Source: Pseudomonas sp. W4I3 (GTDB lineage: Bacteria > Pseudomonadota > Gammaproteobacteria > Pseudomonadales > Pseudomonadaceae). From it: a stretch of 64,000 nt of DNA. Positions within the stretch are counted from its first letter, which is position 1. Each line of letters starts with the position of its first letter. Under the pieces are notes generated by a model. It was given only the letters and a program-made list of their open reading frames with translations, did not search any database and had not been told where the DNA came from. A program made the position numbers and the translations under genes. The stretch is from positions 248,001-312,000 of the forward strand of contig NZ_JAUSXS010000001.1 in assembly GCF_030816195.1 (NCBI RefSeq), given 5' to 3'. Positions 39,898 to 47,718 of this stretch are shown here, piece after piece.

Positions 39898-40962
39898 TCA
39901 GGCAAACACCTGCAAGCTGCGCGGCGGCAAGGCCACCAGAATGTCCCGGGCACCCAGGCGCGGCATGGCTTCCGGTGCCAGCTCGGCCAGCAGCGGGTGG
40001 CCCGGCAGCTGTTCCAGCTCGAAACTCATGCGGCAGCGGTTGCCCAGAAAGGTGATCTCGCGGACTTTGGCCGGGAACAGGTTTTCCTCATGCACGGGTG
40101 GGTTCACGCTGATCGCTTCCGGGCGGCAGAACAGGCGACCGGAGGTGGCCTGGCCGGCGTCGTCGGCCAGGCGCAGATTCATGCCGCCGACCTGGGCATG
40201 GCTGGCGCTGTTGCGACTGAACGGCAGCCAGTTGCCCTGGCCGACGAACTCGGCCACGAACGGTGTAGCCGGGCGATCATAGATTTCCTGCGGCGTGGCG
40301 TACTGCTCCACCTTGCCGTTGTTCATCACCGCGATGCGGTCGGCCATCAACATCGCTTCGTCCTGGTTGTGGGTGACCATCAGCGTGGTGATGCCCAGGC
40401 GGCGTTGGAGTTGGCGCAGCTCGGTACATAGATGCTCGCGAACCCGCGCGTCGAGGGCCGACATGGGTTCATCGAGCAGCAATAACGACGGCGCCGGGGC
40501 CAGGGCCCGCGCCAGGGCGACACGTTGTTGCTGGCCACCGGAGAGTTGGCCGGGGTATTTCTTTTCGCTGCCGAGCAGGCCGACCAGTTCGAGCATTTGC
40601 CCGACGCGCGTGCGCACTTCATCACGACCGCAGCCGGTGAGGCCGTAGCCGATGTTCGCTTCAACGGTCAGGTTGGGAAACAGCGCGTAGGACTGGAACA
40701 AAATGCCGTAGTCCCGCGCCTGGGGTGGCAGCGCGGAAACATCGCGCTCACCCAGGTAAAGCTCGCCGCTGTCCTGGCGCTCAAGGCCGGCGATGCAACG
40801 CAGCAAGGTGGTCTTGCCGCAGCCGGACGGGCCCAGCAGGCACACCAGTTCGCCGGCGGCGACGTCCAGGGACACGTTGTCCAACGCGGTAAAGGCGCCG
40901 AAACGTTTCTGGATACCGCGCACCTTCATCGGCGCGCCGGGCTGGGTCAGGGCTGTGTTCAT
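39898..40962 (-). CDS. 2-aminoethylphosphonate ABC transporter, ATP-binding protein
   Basis: A 354-residue ABC ATPase: Walker A LLGPSGCGKTTLLRC, signature LSGGQQQRVALAR, Walker B LLLLDEPMSALDARV, switch His in VTHNQDEA. The C-terminal TOBE-like domain (residues 270-350) is as in Fbp/Pot-type importers. ATG 40962 (MNTALTQPGAPMKVRGIQK) fits; the open frame to 41115 passes through a REPIN and is not protein-like. It heads the transporter-enzyme transcription unit. Confidence 0.86.
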   Translation of the reverse strand: MNTALTQPGAPMKVRGIQKRFGAFTALDNVSLDVAAGELVCLLGPSGCGKTTLLRCIAGLERQDSGELYLGERDVSALPPQARDYGILFQSYALFPNLTVEANIGYGLTGCGRDEVRTRVGQMLELVGLLGSEKKYPGQLSGGQQQRVALARALAPAPSLLLLDEPMSALDARVREHLCTELRQLQRRLGITTLMVTHNQDEAMLMADRIAVMNNGKVEQYATPQEIYDRPATPFVAEFVGQGNWLPFSRNSASHAQVGGMNLRLADDAGQATSGRLFCRPEAISVNPPVHEENLFPAKVREITFLGNRCRMSFELEQLPGHPLLAELAPEAMPRLGARDILVALPPRSLQVFA

Positions 40963-41064
40963 GCTAGGCACCTCATCGAACGGATGAAGGCCATGGTAGG
41001 GAGGGAATGCGTCGCTGATGTGGCAGGAAGGCAAAAGGGGGTGATAGTAGTATTGGTATTTTTT

Positions 41065-41177
41065 GTAGGAGCGAGGCGGGCGGCTAGCCCTTGCTCGCGA
41101 AGAACTTGAGAACAACGCGGGCTGCCTGATAGCGCTGCGTTATCGTTGGAGTTTTTCGCGAGCAAGCTCGCTCCTAC
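41065..41177. repeat. REPIN with the same 14-bp insertion, overlapping the LysR stop codon
   Basis: Left arm GTAGGAGCGAG + GCGGGCGGCTAGCC + CTTGCTCGCG, identical to the variant arm at 26908; the right arm is standard and ends CTCGCTCCTAC (41167-41177). The complement of CTA at 41174-41176 is the TAG stop of the LysR gene. It lies in the gap where the transporter promoter should be. Confidence 0.92.
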
Positions 41178-42037
41178 AAGGGCGACATTTCCTGGGCCAG
41201 GCCAAGGAAAGCCGCCGGCAGGCGTGCGGCTTTTCGCTCCTTGAGGCAGTACAGGTACTCCGGAATCTGCGGCGCGTTCTCGAGGGTCAGCACTCGCAAT
41301 TGCGGATCATGGGGCACCTCCTGGCGCGCAATGATGCTGATGCCGATATTGCGCAGCACCGCCTCGCGGATCGACTCACGACTGCCAATCTCCAGCAGCG
41401 GCCCATAACTGACGCCCGCGCCCTGCAGCATCTCTTCCGTCAGCCGGCGGGTGGTGGAACCCGCTTCACGCATCAACAGCGTGTGCCCGGCCAGCGCCGT
41501 CAAGGGCACATGGTCGAGCTTGGCCAGCGGATGGTTGCGATGCACCGCCAGCACCAGAGGATCAGTACCCAGCACGCGGCGGACCAGACGGGCGTCTTCC
41601 AGCAATTGCGACGAGGCGGCGACGTCGACGCGGTAGTCATCCAGCGCTTCGAGCACCTGCTGGGAATTGCCGATTTCCACCGACACCTCCACTTGCGGCA
41701 GGCGTTCGCGAAAGGCTTTGACCAGATCCAGAATGTAGTAAGGCGCGGTGGCGGCAATCCGCAAGGCGCCTTGGACCTGCCCGTTGTTGCGCAGGAAAAA
41801 CTCGATATCCGCTTCCTGCTGCAACAGCGCCTTGACCATCGGCAACAGCCGCGCGCCTTCATCGCTGACAGTCAGGCGGCGGCCGCCACGGTAGAACAGT
41901 TCAACGCCGTATTGGCTTTCCAGGTTGCGGATCTGGGTGGTGACCGTAGGCTGGCTCAGGCCGAGTTTCTTCGCCGCCTGGGTAATGCTGCCCAGGCGAG
42001 CAACCATGAAAAACGCCTTCAGCTCAGCACTCAGCAC
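41174..42037 (-). CDS. LysR-family regulator of aminoethylphosphonate use
   Basis: A 287-residue LysR-type regulator: N-terminal winged HTH (GSITQAAKKLGLSQPTVTTQIRNLE split over residues 15-40) and a periplasmic-binding-like effector domain (residues 88-285). Placed directly before the phosphonate genes, it fits the LysR type associated with aminoethylphosphonate loci. It is on the same strand, not divergent, and starts only 16 bases after the cadA stop, so it may depend on cadA read-through. Its stop codon lies in a REP. Confidence 0.83.
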   Translation of the reverse strand: MLSAELKAFFMVARLGSITQAAKKLGLSQPTVTTQIRNLESQYGVELFYRGGRRLTVSDEGARLLPMVKALLQQEADIEFFLRNNGQVQGALRIAATAPYYILDLVKAFRERLPQVEVSVEIGNSQQVLEALDDYRVDVAASSQLLEDARLVRRVLGTDPLVLAVHRNHPLAKLDHVPLTALAGHTLLMREAGSTTRRLTEEMLQGAGVSYGPLLEIGSRESIREAVLRNIGISIIARQEVPHDPQLRVLTLENAPQIPEYLYCLKERKAARLPAAFLGLAQEMSPL

Positions 42038-42053
42038 GCCACCCTCTCATCGT

Positions 42054-44294
42054 CTATTTGCGCAACAGGCGCAGGCCATTGAACACCACCAGCAGGCTGA
42101 CGCCCATGTCGGCGAATACCGCCATCCACATCGTCGCCATGCCCAAGAAGGTGACCGCCAGGAAGATGGCCTTGATCACCAGCGCCAGGGCGATGTTCTG
42201 CTTGAGGATACTCGACGTTTGCCTGGAGAGCCGAATGAATGCCGGAATCTTGCGCAGGTCATCGTCCATCAGCGCCACGTCGGCGGTTTCGATGGCGGTG
42301 TCGGTGCCTGCCGCGGCCATGGCGAAGCCGATTTCGGCGCGGGCCAGGGCCGGGGCGTCATTGATGCCGTCGCCGACCATGCCGACGCGGCGGCCTTGGC
42401 CGTAGAGCGTTTCGATGGCTTGCAGTTTATCGGTGGGCAGCAAGTCGCCCTGGGCCTGGTCGATACCGACCTGAGCGGCAATCGCCTGGGCGGTGTGGGT
42501 GTTGTCACCGGTAAGCATCAGGGTCTTGACGCCCAGGTCGTGCAGTTGCTGGATGGCTTCGCGGCTGCTGTCCTTGACGGTGTCGGCCACCGCGAACAGT
42601 GCCAGCGGACCCGACTTGTCCAGCAGCAACACCACCGACTTGCCCTGTTTTTCCAGGGCGAAGAGTTTTTCTTCCAGCGCAGGCGAGCAGAGCCCTAGGT
42701 CTTCCACCAGACGGTGGTTGCCCAGGTGGTAGGTTTCGCCGTTTATTTCACCGCGCACACCACGGCCGGCCAACGCCGCGAAGTTATCCACAACGTGGGA
42801 CGGCAGGTTTTTATCCGCCGCCGCGTTGGCGATTGCCAGGGAAACCGGGTGGTCGGAGCGGCCCGCCAAACTCGCCGCCAAGGCCGGCGCGCTGTCCTGC
42901 ACGGTGGCGAACAGTGGCAAGTAGTCGGTTTGCACCGGCTTGCCGTGGGTGATGGTGCCGGTCTTGTCCAGGGCGAGGTAGTCCAGCTTGTAACCGCCCT
43001 CCAGGTACACGCCGCCCTTGATCAGAATGCCTTTGCGCGCCGCCGCCGCGAGGCCGCTGACAATGGTCACCGGGGTGGAAATCACCAGGGCGCACGGGCA
43101 GGCCACCACCAGCAACACCAGGGCGCGGTAGATCCAGTCGAACCAGACCCCCGCCATGAACAACGGCGGTATGAGCGCCACGCCCAGGGCAAACACAAAC
43201 ACAGCGGGCGTATAGACCTTGGAGAAGCTGTCGACAAAACGCTGGGTCGGTGCCCGGGCGCCCTGGGCCTGTTCTACCGCGTGAATGATCCGCGCCAGGG
43301 TGGAATTGTCGGCCGCAGCCGTCACCTTGTATTCCAGGGAACCGGCCTGGTTGATCGTACCGGCGAAGACCTTATCGCCCACGGTCTTTTCGATCGGCAG
43401 GCTTTCACCGGTGATCGGCGCCTGGTCGATGGTGGATTGCCCGGCGGTGACTTCGCCGTCCAGGCCGATGCGCTCGCCGGGTTTTACCCGCACGATGGCC
43501 GCGAGATCAATGCTTTTGACTTCCTGCTCCAACCAGGAGCCATCGGCCTGCCGCACCGTGGCCTGTTCCGGGGTCATTTGCATCAGGCCGCTGATGGCAT
43601 TGCGCGCCCGGTCCAGGGACTTGGCCTCGATCAGCTCAGCCACGGTAAACAGAAACATTACCATCGCCGCTTCCGGCCATTGGCCGATCAGCACGGCGCC
43701 GGTCACCGCGATGCTCATCAGCGCGTTGATGTTCAGGTTCAGGTTTTTCAGGGCAATCCAGCCCTTTTTGTAGGTGGTGAGGCCACCGCTGAGGATCGAC
43801 ACCAGCGCCACCAGGGCGATCACCCAGGTCGGTGCCACGCCAGTGAAATGCAGGACTTCGGCGCCCAACGCACCGACGCCCGATACGGCCAGCGGCCACC
43901 AATGCTTCTTGGCAGGCGGCGCGGCGGCAGGGGCGCCTTCTTCGATGGGGTCGGCCTGCATGCCGATGGATTTGATCGCGTCGATGATCGGCGCCGTGCT
44001 CGGCAAGTCGTGGGTAACGCCGAGGATGCGGTTGATCAGGTTGAATTCCAGCTGCTGCACACCGGCGAGCTTACCCAGCTTGTTCTGGATCAGCGTCTGT
44101 TCGGTGGGGCAGTCCATCGCTTCGATGCGAAAGGTGCTCAGGCGCGAACCGGCGGTGGCGGTCTCGCTCAGCTTTACCGTTGCCGGCGCCGGGGTGCCGG
44201 AGCAGCAGGCCCCGCCGTGGTCATGCACCGGTTTGAGCTTTTGCTCGCCGTGATCGTGGTCGTGCTTATGCGGGGTGTGGAGGGAATCGCTCAT
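42054..44294 (-). CDS. cadA: P1B-type Cd/Zn/Pb-exporting ATPase CadA
   Basis: A 746-residue heavy-metal P-type ATPase. The His-rich N-terminus (HKHDHDH, VHDHGGACC) binds metal; the single HMA-like domain has MDCPTEQ rather than MxCxxC. Transport and catalytic motifs: CPCALVIS, DKTGTITHG (phosphorylated Asp), a conserved HP in GRSDHPVSLA, GDGINDAPAL. It pumps Cd, Zn or Pb out of the cytoplasm. ATG 44294 (MSDSLHTPHKHDHDH) was chosen; the extra upstream codons would cover the operator and are not conserved. Divergent from cadR. Confidence 0.93.
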   Translation of the reverse strand: MSDSLHTPHKHDHDHGEQKLKPVHDHGGACCSGTPAPATVKLSETATAGSRLSTFRIEAMDCPTEQTLIQNKLGKLAGVQQLEFNLINRILGVTHDLPSTAPIIDAIKSIGMQADPIEEGAPAAAPPAKKHWWPLAVSGVGALGAEVLHFTGVAPTWVIALVALVSILSGGLTTYKKGWIALKNLNLNINALMSIAVTGAVLIGQWPEAAMVMFLFTVAELIEAKSLDRARNAISGLMQMTPEQATVRQADGSWLEQEVKSIDLAAIVRVKPGERIGLDGEVTAGQSTIDQAPITGESLPIEKTVGDKVFAGTINQAGSLEYKVTAAADNSTLARIIHAVEQAQGARAPTQRFVDSFSKVYTPAVFVFALGVALIPPLFMAGVWFDWIYRALVLLVVACPCALVISTPVTIVSGLAAAARKGILIKGGVYLEGGYKLDYLALDKTGTITHGKPVQTDYLPLFATVQDSAPALAASLAGRSDHPVSLAIANAAADKNLPSHVVDNFAALAGRGVRGEINGETYHLGNHRLVEDLGLCSPALEEKLFALEKQGKSVVLLLDKSGPLALFAVADTVKDSSREAIQQLHDLGVKTLMLTGDNTHTAQAIAAQVGIDQAQGDLLPTDKLQAIETLYGQGRRVGMVGDGINDAPALARAEIGFAMAAAGTDTAIETADVALMDDDLRKIPAFIRLSRQTSSILKQNIALALVIKAIFLAVTFLGMATMWMAVFADMGVSLLVVFNGLRLLRK

Positions 44295-44325
44295 GGTGTC
44301 GCGTCCGAAGAAGTGCCTGTTGCCA

Positions 44326-44356
44326 AGTAAAGACCCTGTAGCCACTATAGGGTCAA
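44326..44356 (-). promoter_or_regulatory. cadA promoter with MerR-type CadR operator
   Basis: On the minus strand TTGACC (44351-44356), a 19-base spacer and TTTACT (44326-44331). The spacer holds the dyad ACCCTATAGTGGCTACAGGG plus T (44333-44353). A 19-base spacer is the hallmark of MerR-activated promoters, where metal-bound regulator twists the DNA to align the boxes. It also overlaps the likely cadR start region, allowing autoregulation. Confidence 0.85.
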
Positions 44357-44379
44357 GCACCCATTTGGAGATTGCTGCG

Positions 44380-44820
44380 ATGAAGATCGGCGAACTGGCC
44401 AAACTGACTGATTGCCCCGTGGAAACCATCCGCTATTACGAGAAGGAAGGCCTGCTGCCACCCCCGGCGCGCACCGATGGTAACTACCGGGTGTACACCC
44501 AGGCACACACCGAGCGGCTGATCTTTATCCGCAACTGCCGCAGCCTGGACATGACCCTGGAAGAAATCCGCAGCCTGCTCAGCCTGCGTGACAGCCCCCA
44601 GGACCAATGCGAAAGCGTGAATGCGTTGATCGACGAGCATATCCACCATGTGAAAGCGCGCATCGATGGGCTGCTGGGGTTGCAGGCGCAATTGCTGGAC
44701 TTGCGCCAGCGCTGTGGCGGTGGGGAGCAGTGCGGGATCTTGCAGCGGCTGGAAGTCAGCGGGAGTGTGCAGGCCAGCGAGGCGGAGCCCTCACACGTAG
44801 GCAGAAGCCACGGGCATTGA
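44380..44820 (+). CDS. cadR: MerR-family Cd/Zn/Pb-responsive regulator CadR
   Basis: A 146-residue MerR-type activator: HTH at residues 1-38 (MKIGELAKLTDCPVETIRYYEKEGL). Metal-binding cysteines C77 (PQDQCES), C112 and C118 (RCGGGEQCG) correspond to those of CadR/PbrR proteins. A His-containing tail (HVGRSHGH) is also typical of CadR. ATG 44380 was chosen; the frame is open upstream over the operator. Its stop directly abuts a REPIN. Confidence 0.93.
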   Translation: MKIGELAKLTDCPVETIRYYEKEGLLPPPARTDGNYRVYTQAHTERLIFIRNCRSLDMTLEEIRSLLSLRDSPQDQCESVNALIDEHIHHVKARIDGLLGLQAQLLDLRQRCGGGEQCGILQRLEVSGSVQASEAEPSHVGRSHGH

Positions 44821-44913
44821 ATGTGGGAGGGGGCTTGCTCCCGATAGCGGTGGATCAGCCAGCATTTCCATGACTGACACACCGTAATCGGGAGCAAGCC
44901 CCCTCCCATATTT
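44820..44913. repeat. REPIN of the GTGGGAGGGGG family
   Basis: ATGTGGGAGGGGGCTTGCTC at the left directly after the cadR stop, complementary arm ending CCCTCCCATATTT at the right with one changed base. Between the convergent cadR and thyA genes. Confidence 0.92.
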
Positions 44914-44932
44914 CTTGGCTCAGGGCAGCCTG

Positions 44933-45766
44933 TCAGATCGCGACGTCGGCCTTGATGCTTGGGTCAGCGTCGTAGCCGACGATTTCGAAGTCTTCGAACT
45001 TGTAGTCGTAGATCGACGCCGGCTTGCGCTTGATCACCAGCTCCGGCAGCTTCTTCGGCGTGCGCGCCAGCTGGGTCTGGATCTGTTCCATGTGGTTGCT
45101 GTAGGCGTGGGTGTCGCCGGTGGTGACGATGATCTCGTGAGGGATCAGGTCGCACTGCTGCGCCAGCATATGGGTGAGCAACGCCAGGGCGGCGGTGTTG
45201 TAGGGCAGGCCGAGGAATACATCGGAGCTGCGGATGTATAGCTGCATCGACAGATGGCCGTCGTGCACAAAAGCCTGGTACAGCAGGTGGCACGGTGGCA
45301 AGGCCTGCTTGCCGTTGCGCGCGTTTTCCTGGGGGCTCTTGGTTTCGTCCGGCAGGTATTCGACGTTCCAGCCGTGGAACAGGATGCGGCGGCTGTTGGG
45401 GTTGGTCTTCAACGTCTCGACCATGTAGTCGATCTGGTTGATCTTGCCGCCGTCCTTGGTCGGCCACGCGGTCCACTGTTCGCCGTACACCGGGCCCAGG
45501 TCGCCGTCTTCGGTGGCCCATTCATCCCAGATGCGCACGCCGTTTTCGTTGAGCCACTTGATGTTGGTGTTGCCGCTCAACATCCAGATCAGCTCGTTGG
45601 CGATGCTTTTGAAATGCAGCTTCTTGGTGGTCAGCAGCGGGAAGCCGTCGGCCAGGTTGTGCCGATACTGGCGGGCGAACACGGCCTTGGTGCCGGTGCC
45701 GGTACGATCGCCCTTGGTCAGGCCATTGGTCACGACGTCGTGCAGGAGTTCGAGGTATTGCTTCAT
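44933..45766 (-). CDS. thyA: Thymidylate synthase ThyA
   Basis: A 277-residue enzyme converting dUMP to dTMP with methylene-THF. The nucleophile Cys is in [12 protein letters not shown]; the start [26 protein letters not shown], the [20 protein letters not shown] loop and the C-terminal end KADVAI are typical. It carries an insertion ([18 protein letters not shown]) that lengthens it relative to the 264-residue E. coli enzyme. ATG 45766 is chosen. lgt lies 51 bases upstream on the same strand, the common lgt-thyA arrangement. Confidence 0.96.
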   Translation of the reverse strand: MKQYLELLHDVVTNGLTKGDRTGTGTKAVFARQYRHNLADGFPLLTTKKLHFKSIANELIWMLSGNTNIKWLNENGVRIWDEWATEDGDLGPVYGEQWTAWPTKDGGKINQIDYMVETLKTNPNSRRILFHGWNVEYLPDETKSPQENARNGKQALPPCHLLYQAFVHDGHLSMQLYIRSSDVFLGLPYNTAALALLTHMLAQQCDLIPHEIIVTTGDTHAYSNHMEQIQTQLARTPKKLPELVIKRKPASIYDYKFEDFEIVGYDADPSIKADVAI

Positions 45767-45817
45767 GTGATTACCCGTATCGTTGAAGCCAAGACCTCCT
45801 GGTCTTGGCATTCGAAT

Positions 45818-46630
45818 TTAAAGCGTGGCGTTCTTCAGCGGTTGCGGACGGTTGTATGCCCACCACAACAGGCCCAGGCCCGCCAGGATCATCGGGATGC
45901 TGAGGACCTGCCCCATGGTCAGCCAGCCCCACGCCAGGTAGCCCAACTGCGCATCCGGCACCCGCACAAACTCGACGATGAAGCGGAAGATGCCGTAGAA
46001 CAGCGCGAACATCCCGGACACCGCCATGGTCGGCCGTGGTTTGCGCGAGAACAGATAAAGGATGAGGAACAATGCCACACCTTCCAGGGCGAACTGGTAC
46101 AGCTGCGACGGATGGCGCGGCAGCTGCGCCGGGTCGCTGAACGGCGGGAACACCATGGCCCATGGCACGTCGGTGGGCTTGCCCCACAATTCGGCGTTGA
46201 TGAAGTTACCGATGCGCCCGGCACCCAGGCCGATGGGCACGAACGGGGCGACGAAGTCCATCAACTGGAAGAACGACTTGCCGTTGCGCCGGCCGAACCA
46301 CCAGGCGGCGATCATCACGCCGACAAAGCCGCCATGGAATGCCATGCCGCCCTTCCACACTTCGAAGATCAGCGTCGGGTTGGCGATATACGCCGGCAGA
46401 TCGTAAAACAGCACATACCCCAGGCGCCCGCCGACGATCACCCCCATCGACATCCAGAACACCATGTCGGAGAGCTTCTCCTTGGTCCAGGTCGGGTCGA
46501 AACGGTTAAGGCGCCGGGACGCCAGCAGCCAGGCACCGCCGATGCCGATCAGGTACATCAACCCGTACCAATGGATTTTCAGCGGACCGATGGCCAGGGC
46601 CACCGGGTCGATCTGCGGGTAAGGCAGCAT
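45818..46630 (-). CDS. lgt: Prolipoprotein diacylglyceryl transferase Lgt
   Basis: A 270-residue inner-membrane enzyme with seven predicted helices that attaches diacylglycerol to the lipobox cysteine of prolipoproteins. The signature [19 protein letters not shown] is complete, as are the early [11 protein letters not shown] and [15 protein letters not shown] ([10 protein letters not shown]) segments. It works before LspA and Lnt, and so on proteins such as LaoB in this window. Confidence 0.96.
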   Translation of the reverse strand: MLPYPQIDPVALAIGPLKIHWYGLMYLIGIGGAWLLASRRLNRFDPTWTKEKLSDMVFWMSMGVIVGGRLGYVLFYDLPAYIANPTLIFEVWKGGMAFHGGFVGVMIAAWWFGRRNGKSFFQLMDFVAPFVPIGLGAGRIGNFINAELWGKPTDVPWAMVFPPFSDPAQLPRHPSQLYQFALEGVALFLILYLFSRKPRPTMAVSGMFALFYGIFRFIVEFVRVPDAQLGYLAWGWLTMGQVLSIPMILAGLGLLWWAYNRPQPLKNATL

Positions 46631-46844
46631 TGCGACTCCTCGTTAAAACATTTAGTCATGACGCACCGGACCATGCCGATGCGCGATTAAGCCTGCGTTA
46701 CAGCTGCGAGATCAAATTAAGAAGTTCACCTACACCAAACAGCCCGGCATGTTAACGGATGGAAGGTGCGCGGCCCAACTTCGTTGCGATGGAACGCCTG
46801 CGGTTCTATGGGTAGAGTGAGGAAAACACACAAGGGATCACCCG

Positions 46845-47591
46845 ATGTGCCTGATTGTTTTCGCCTGGCGGCCGGGCCATGCCCAACCGCTGATCGTCGC
46901 GGCCAACCGCGATGAGTTCTACGCCCGGCCCAGCCTGCCGCTGGCTCAGTGGCCGGATGCACCGCAGGTCTACGCGGGCCGCGATCAGGAAGCGGGCGGC
47001 ACCTGGCTTGGGGTTAACGCCGATGGGCGCTTTGCCGCGCTGACCAACATCCGCGCCCCGCACCAGCCACCGTCACGCAAGTCCCGTGGCGAGCTGGTGG
47101 CGCGTTTTCTCAGTGGTTCGCTGCCGATTGACGAGTACTTGGCGGACGTTAACGGACGCTCGATTGAATATGCCGGGTTTAACCTGTTAGTGGGCACGCC
47201 GGACGAGCTCTGGCATTACAACGCCAATGAGACCGAGCCGACGCGATTGAAGCCGGGGGTCTATGGCTTGTCCAATGCCGGGCTGGATACGCCGTGGCCC
47301 AAGTTGGTCAAGGCCAGGACGGCGCTGAGCGAGATGCTGCACGATCCGCAGCCAGAGGCCTTGCTGGGGATTTTGAGCGATCCGCAGACCGCACCGTTCG
47401 CTGAACTGCCAGACACTGGCGTCGGCTTGGCGACGGAGAGCTTGCTGTCGAGTGTGTTTATCGCCAGCCCCAGTTACGGAACACGGGCGAGCATGGCGTT
47501 GATCGTCAATGCCGACGGTACGCGGCGGATGGTGGAGCGCAGTTTCGGCCCTCAGGGCGGCAGGCTGGGCGAGATCGAACTCAATCTCTAA
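46845..47591 (+). CDS. NRDE family protein (TANGO2-like)
   Basis: A 248-residue protein with the family motif AANRDEFYARP (residues 22-32) and the conserved Cys2 at the N-terminus (MCLIVFAWRP), the arrangement of Ntn-type hydrolases. SNAGLDTPWPKLVKA and the late RTRxxSMALIV-like segment (GTRASMALIV) also fit. Bacterial members are uncharacterised; eukaryotic relatives are linked to Golgi organisation and heme/lipid handling. It is divergent from lgt by 214 bases, in which a weak TTGCGA-N17-TATGGG promoter (46784-46812) faces this gene. Confidence 0.85.
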   Translation: MCLIVFAWRPGHAQPLIVAANRDEFYARPSLPLAQWPDAPQVYAGRDQEAGGTWLGVNADGRFAALTNIRAPHQPPSRKSRGELVARFLSGSLPIDEYLADVNGRSIEYAGFNLLVGTPDELWHYNANETEPTRLKPGVYGLSNAGLDTPWPKLVKARTALSEMLHDPQPEALLGILSDPQTAPFAELPDTGVGLATESLLSSVFIASPSYGTRASMALIVNADGTRRMVERSFGPQGGRLGEIELNL

Positions 47592-47606
47592 CCTCACCAA
47601 AAATCA

Positions 47607-47699
47607 AATGTGGGAGGGGGCTTGCCCCCGATTACGGTGTGTCAGTCAGAATATCGGGTACTGATACACCGCTATCGGGAGCAAGCCCCCTCCCACAGT
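47607..47699. repeat. REPIN of the GTGGGAGGGGG family
   Basis: AAATGTGGGAGGGGGCTTGC at the left, GAGCAAGCCCCCTCCCACAG at the right, inner part GGTGTGTCAGTCAGAATATC. It starts 15 bases after the NRDE gene and ends 19 bases before the ptsP stop, between convergent genes. Confidence 0.92.
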
Positions 47700-47718
47700 T
47701 GGCTGTTGGTTGACAGGT

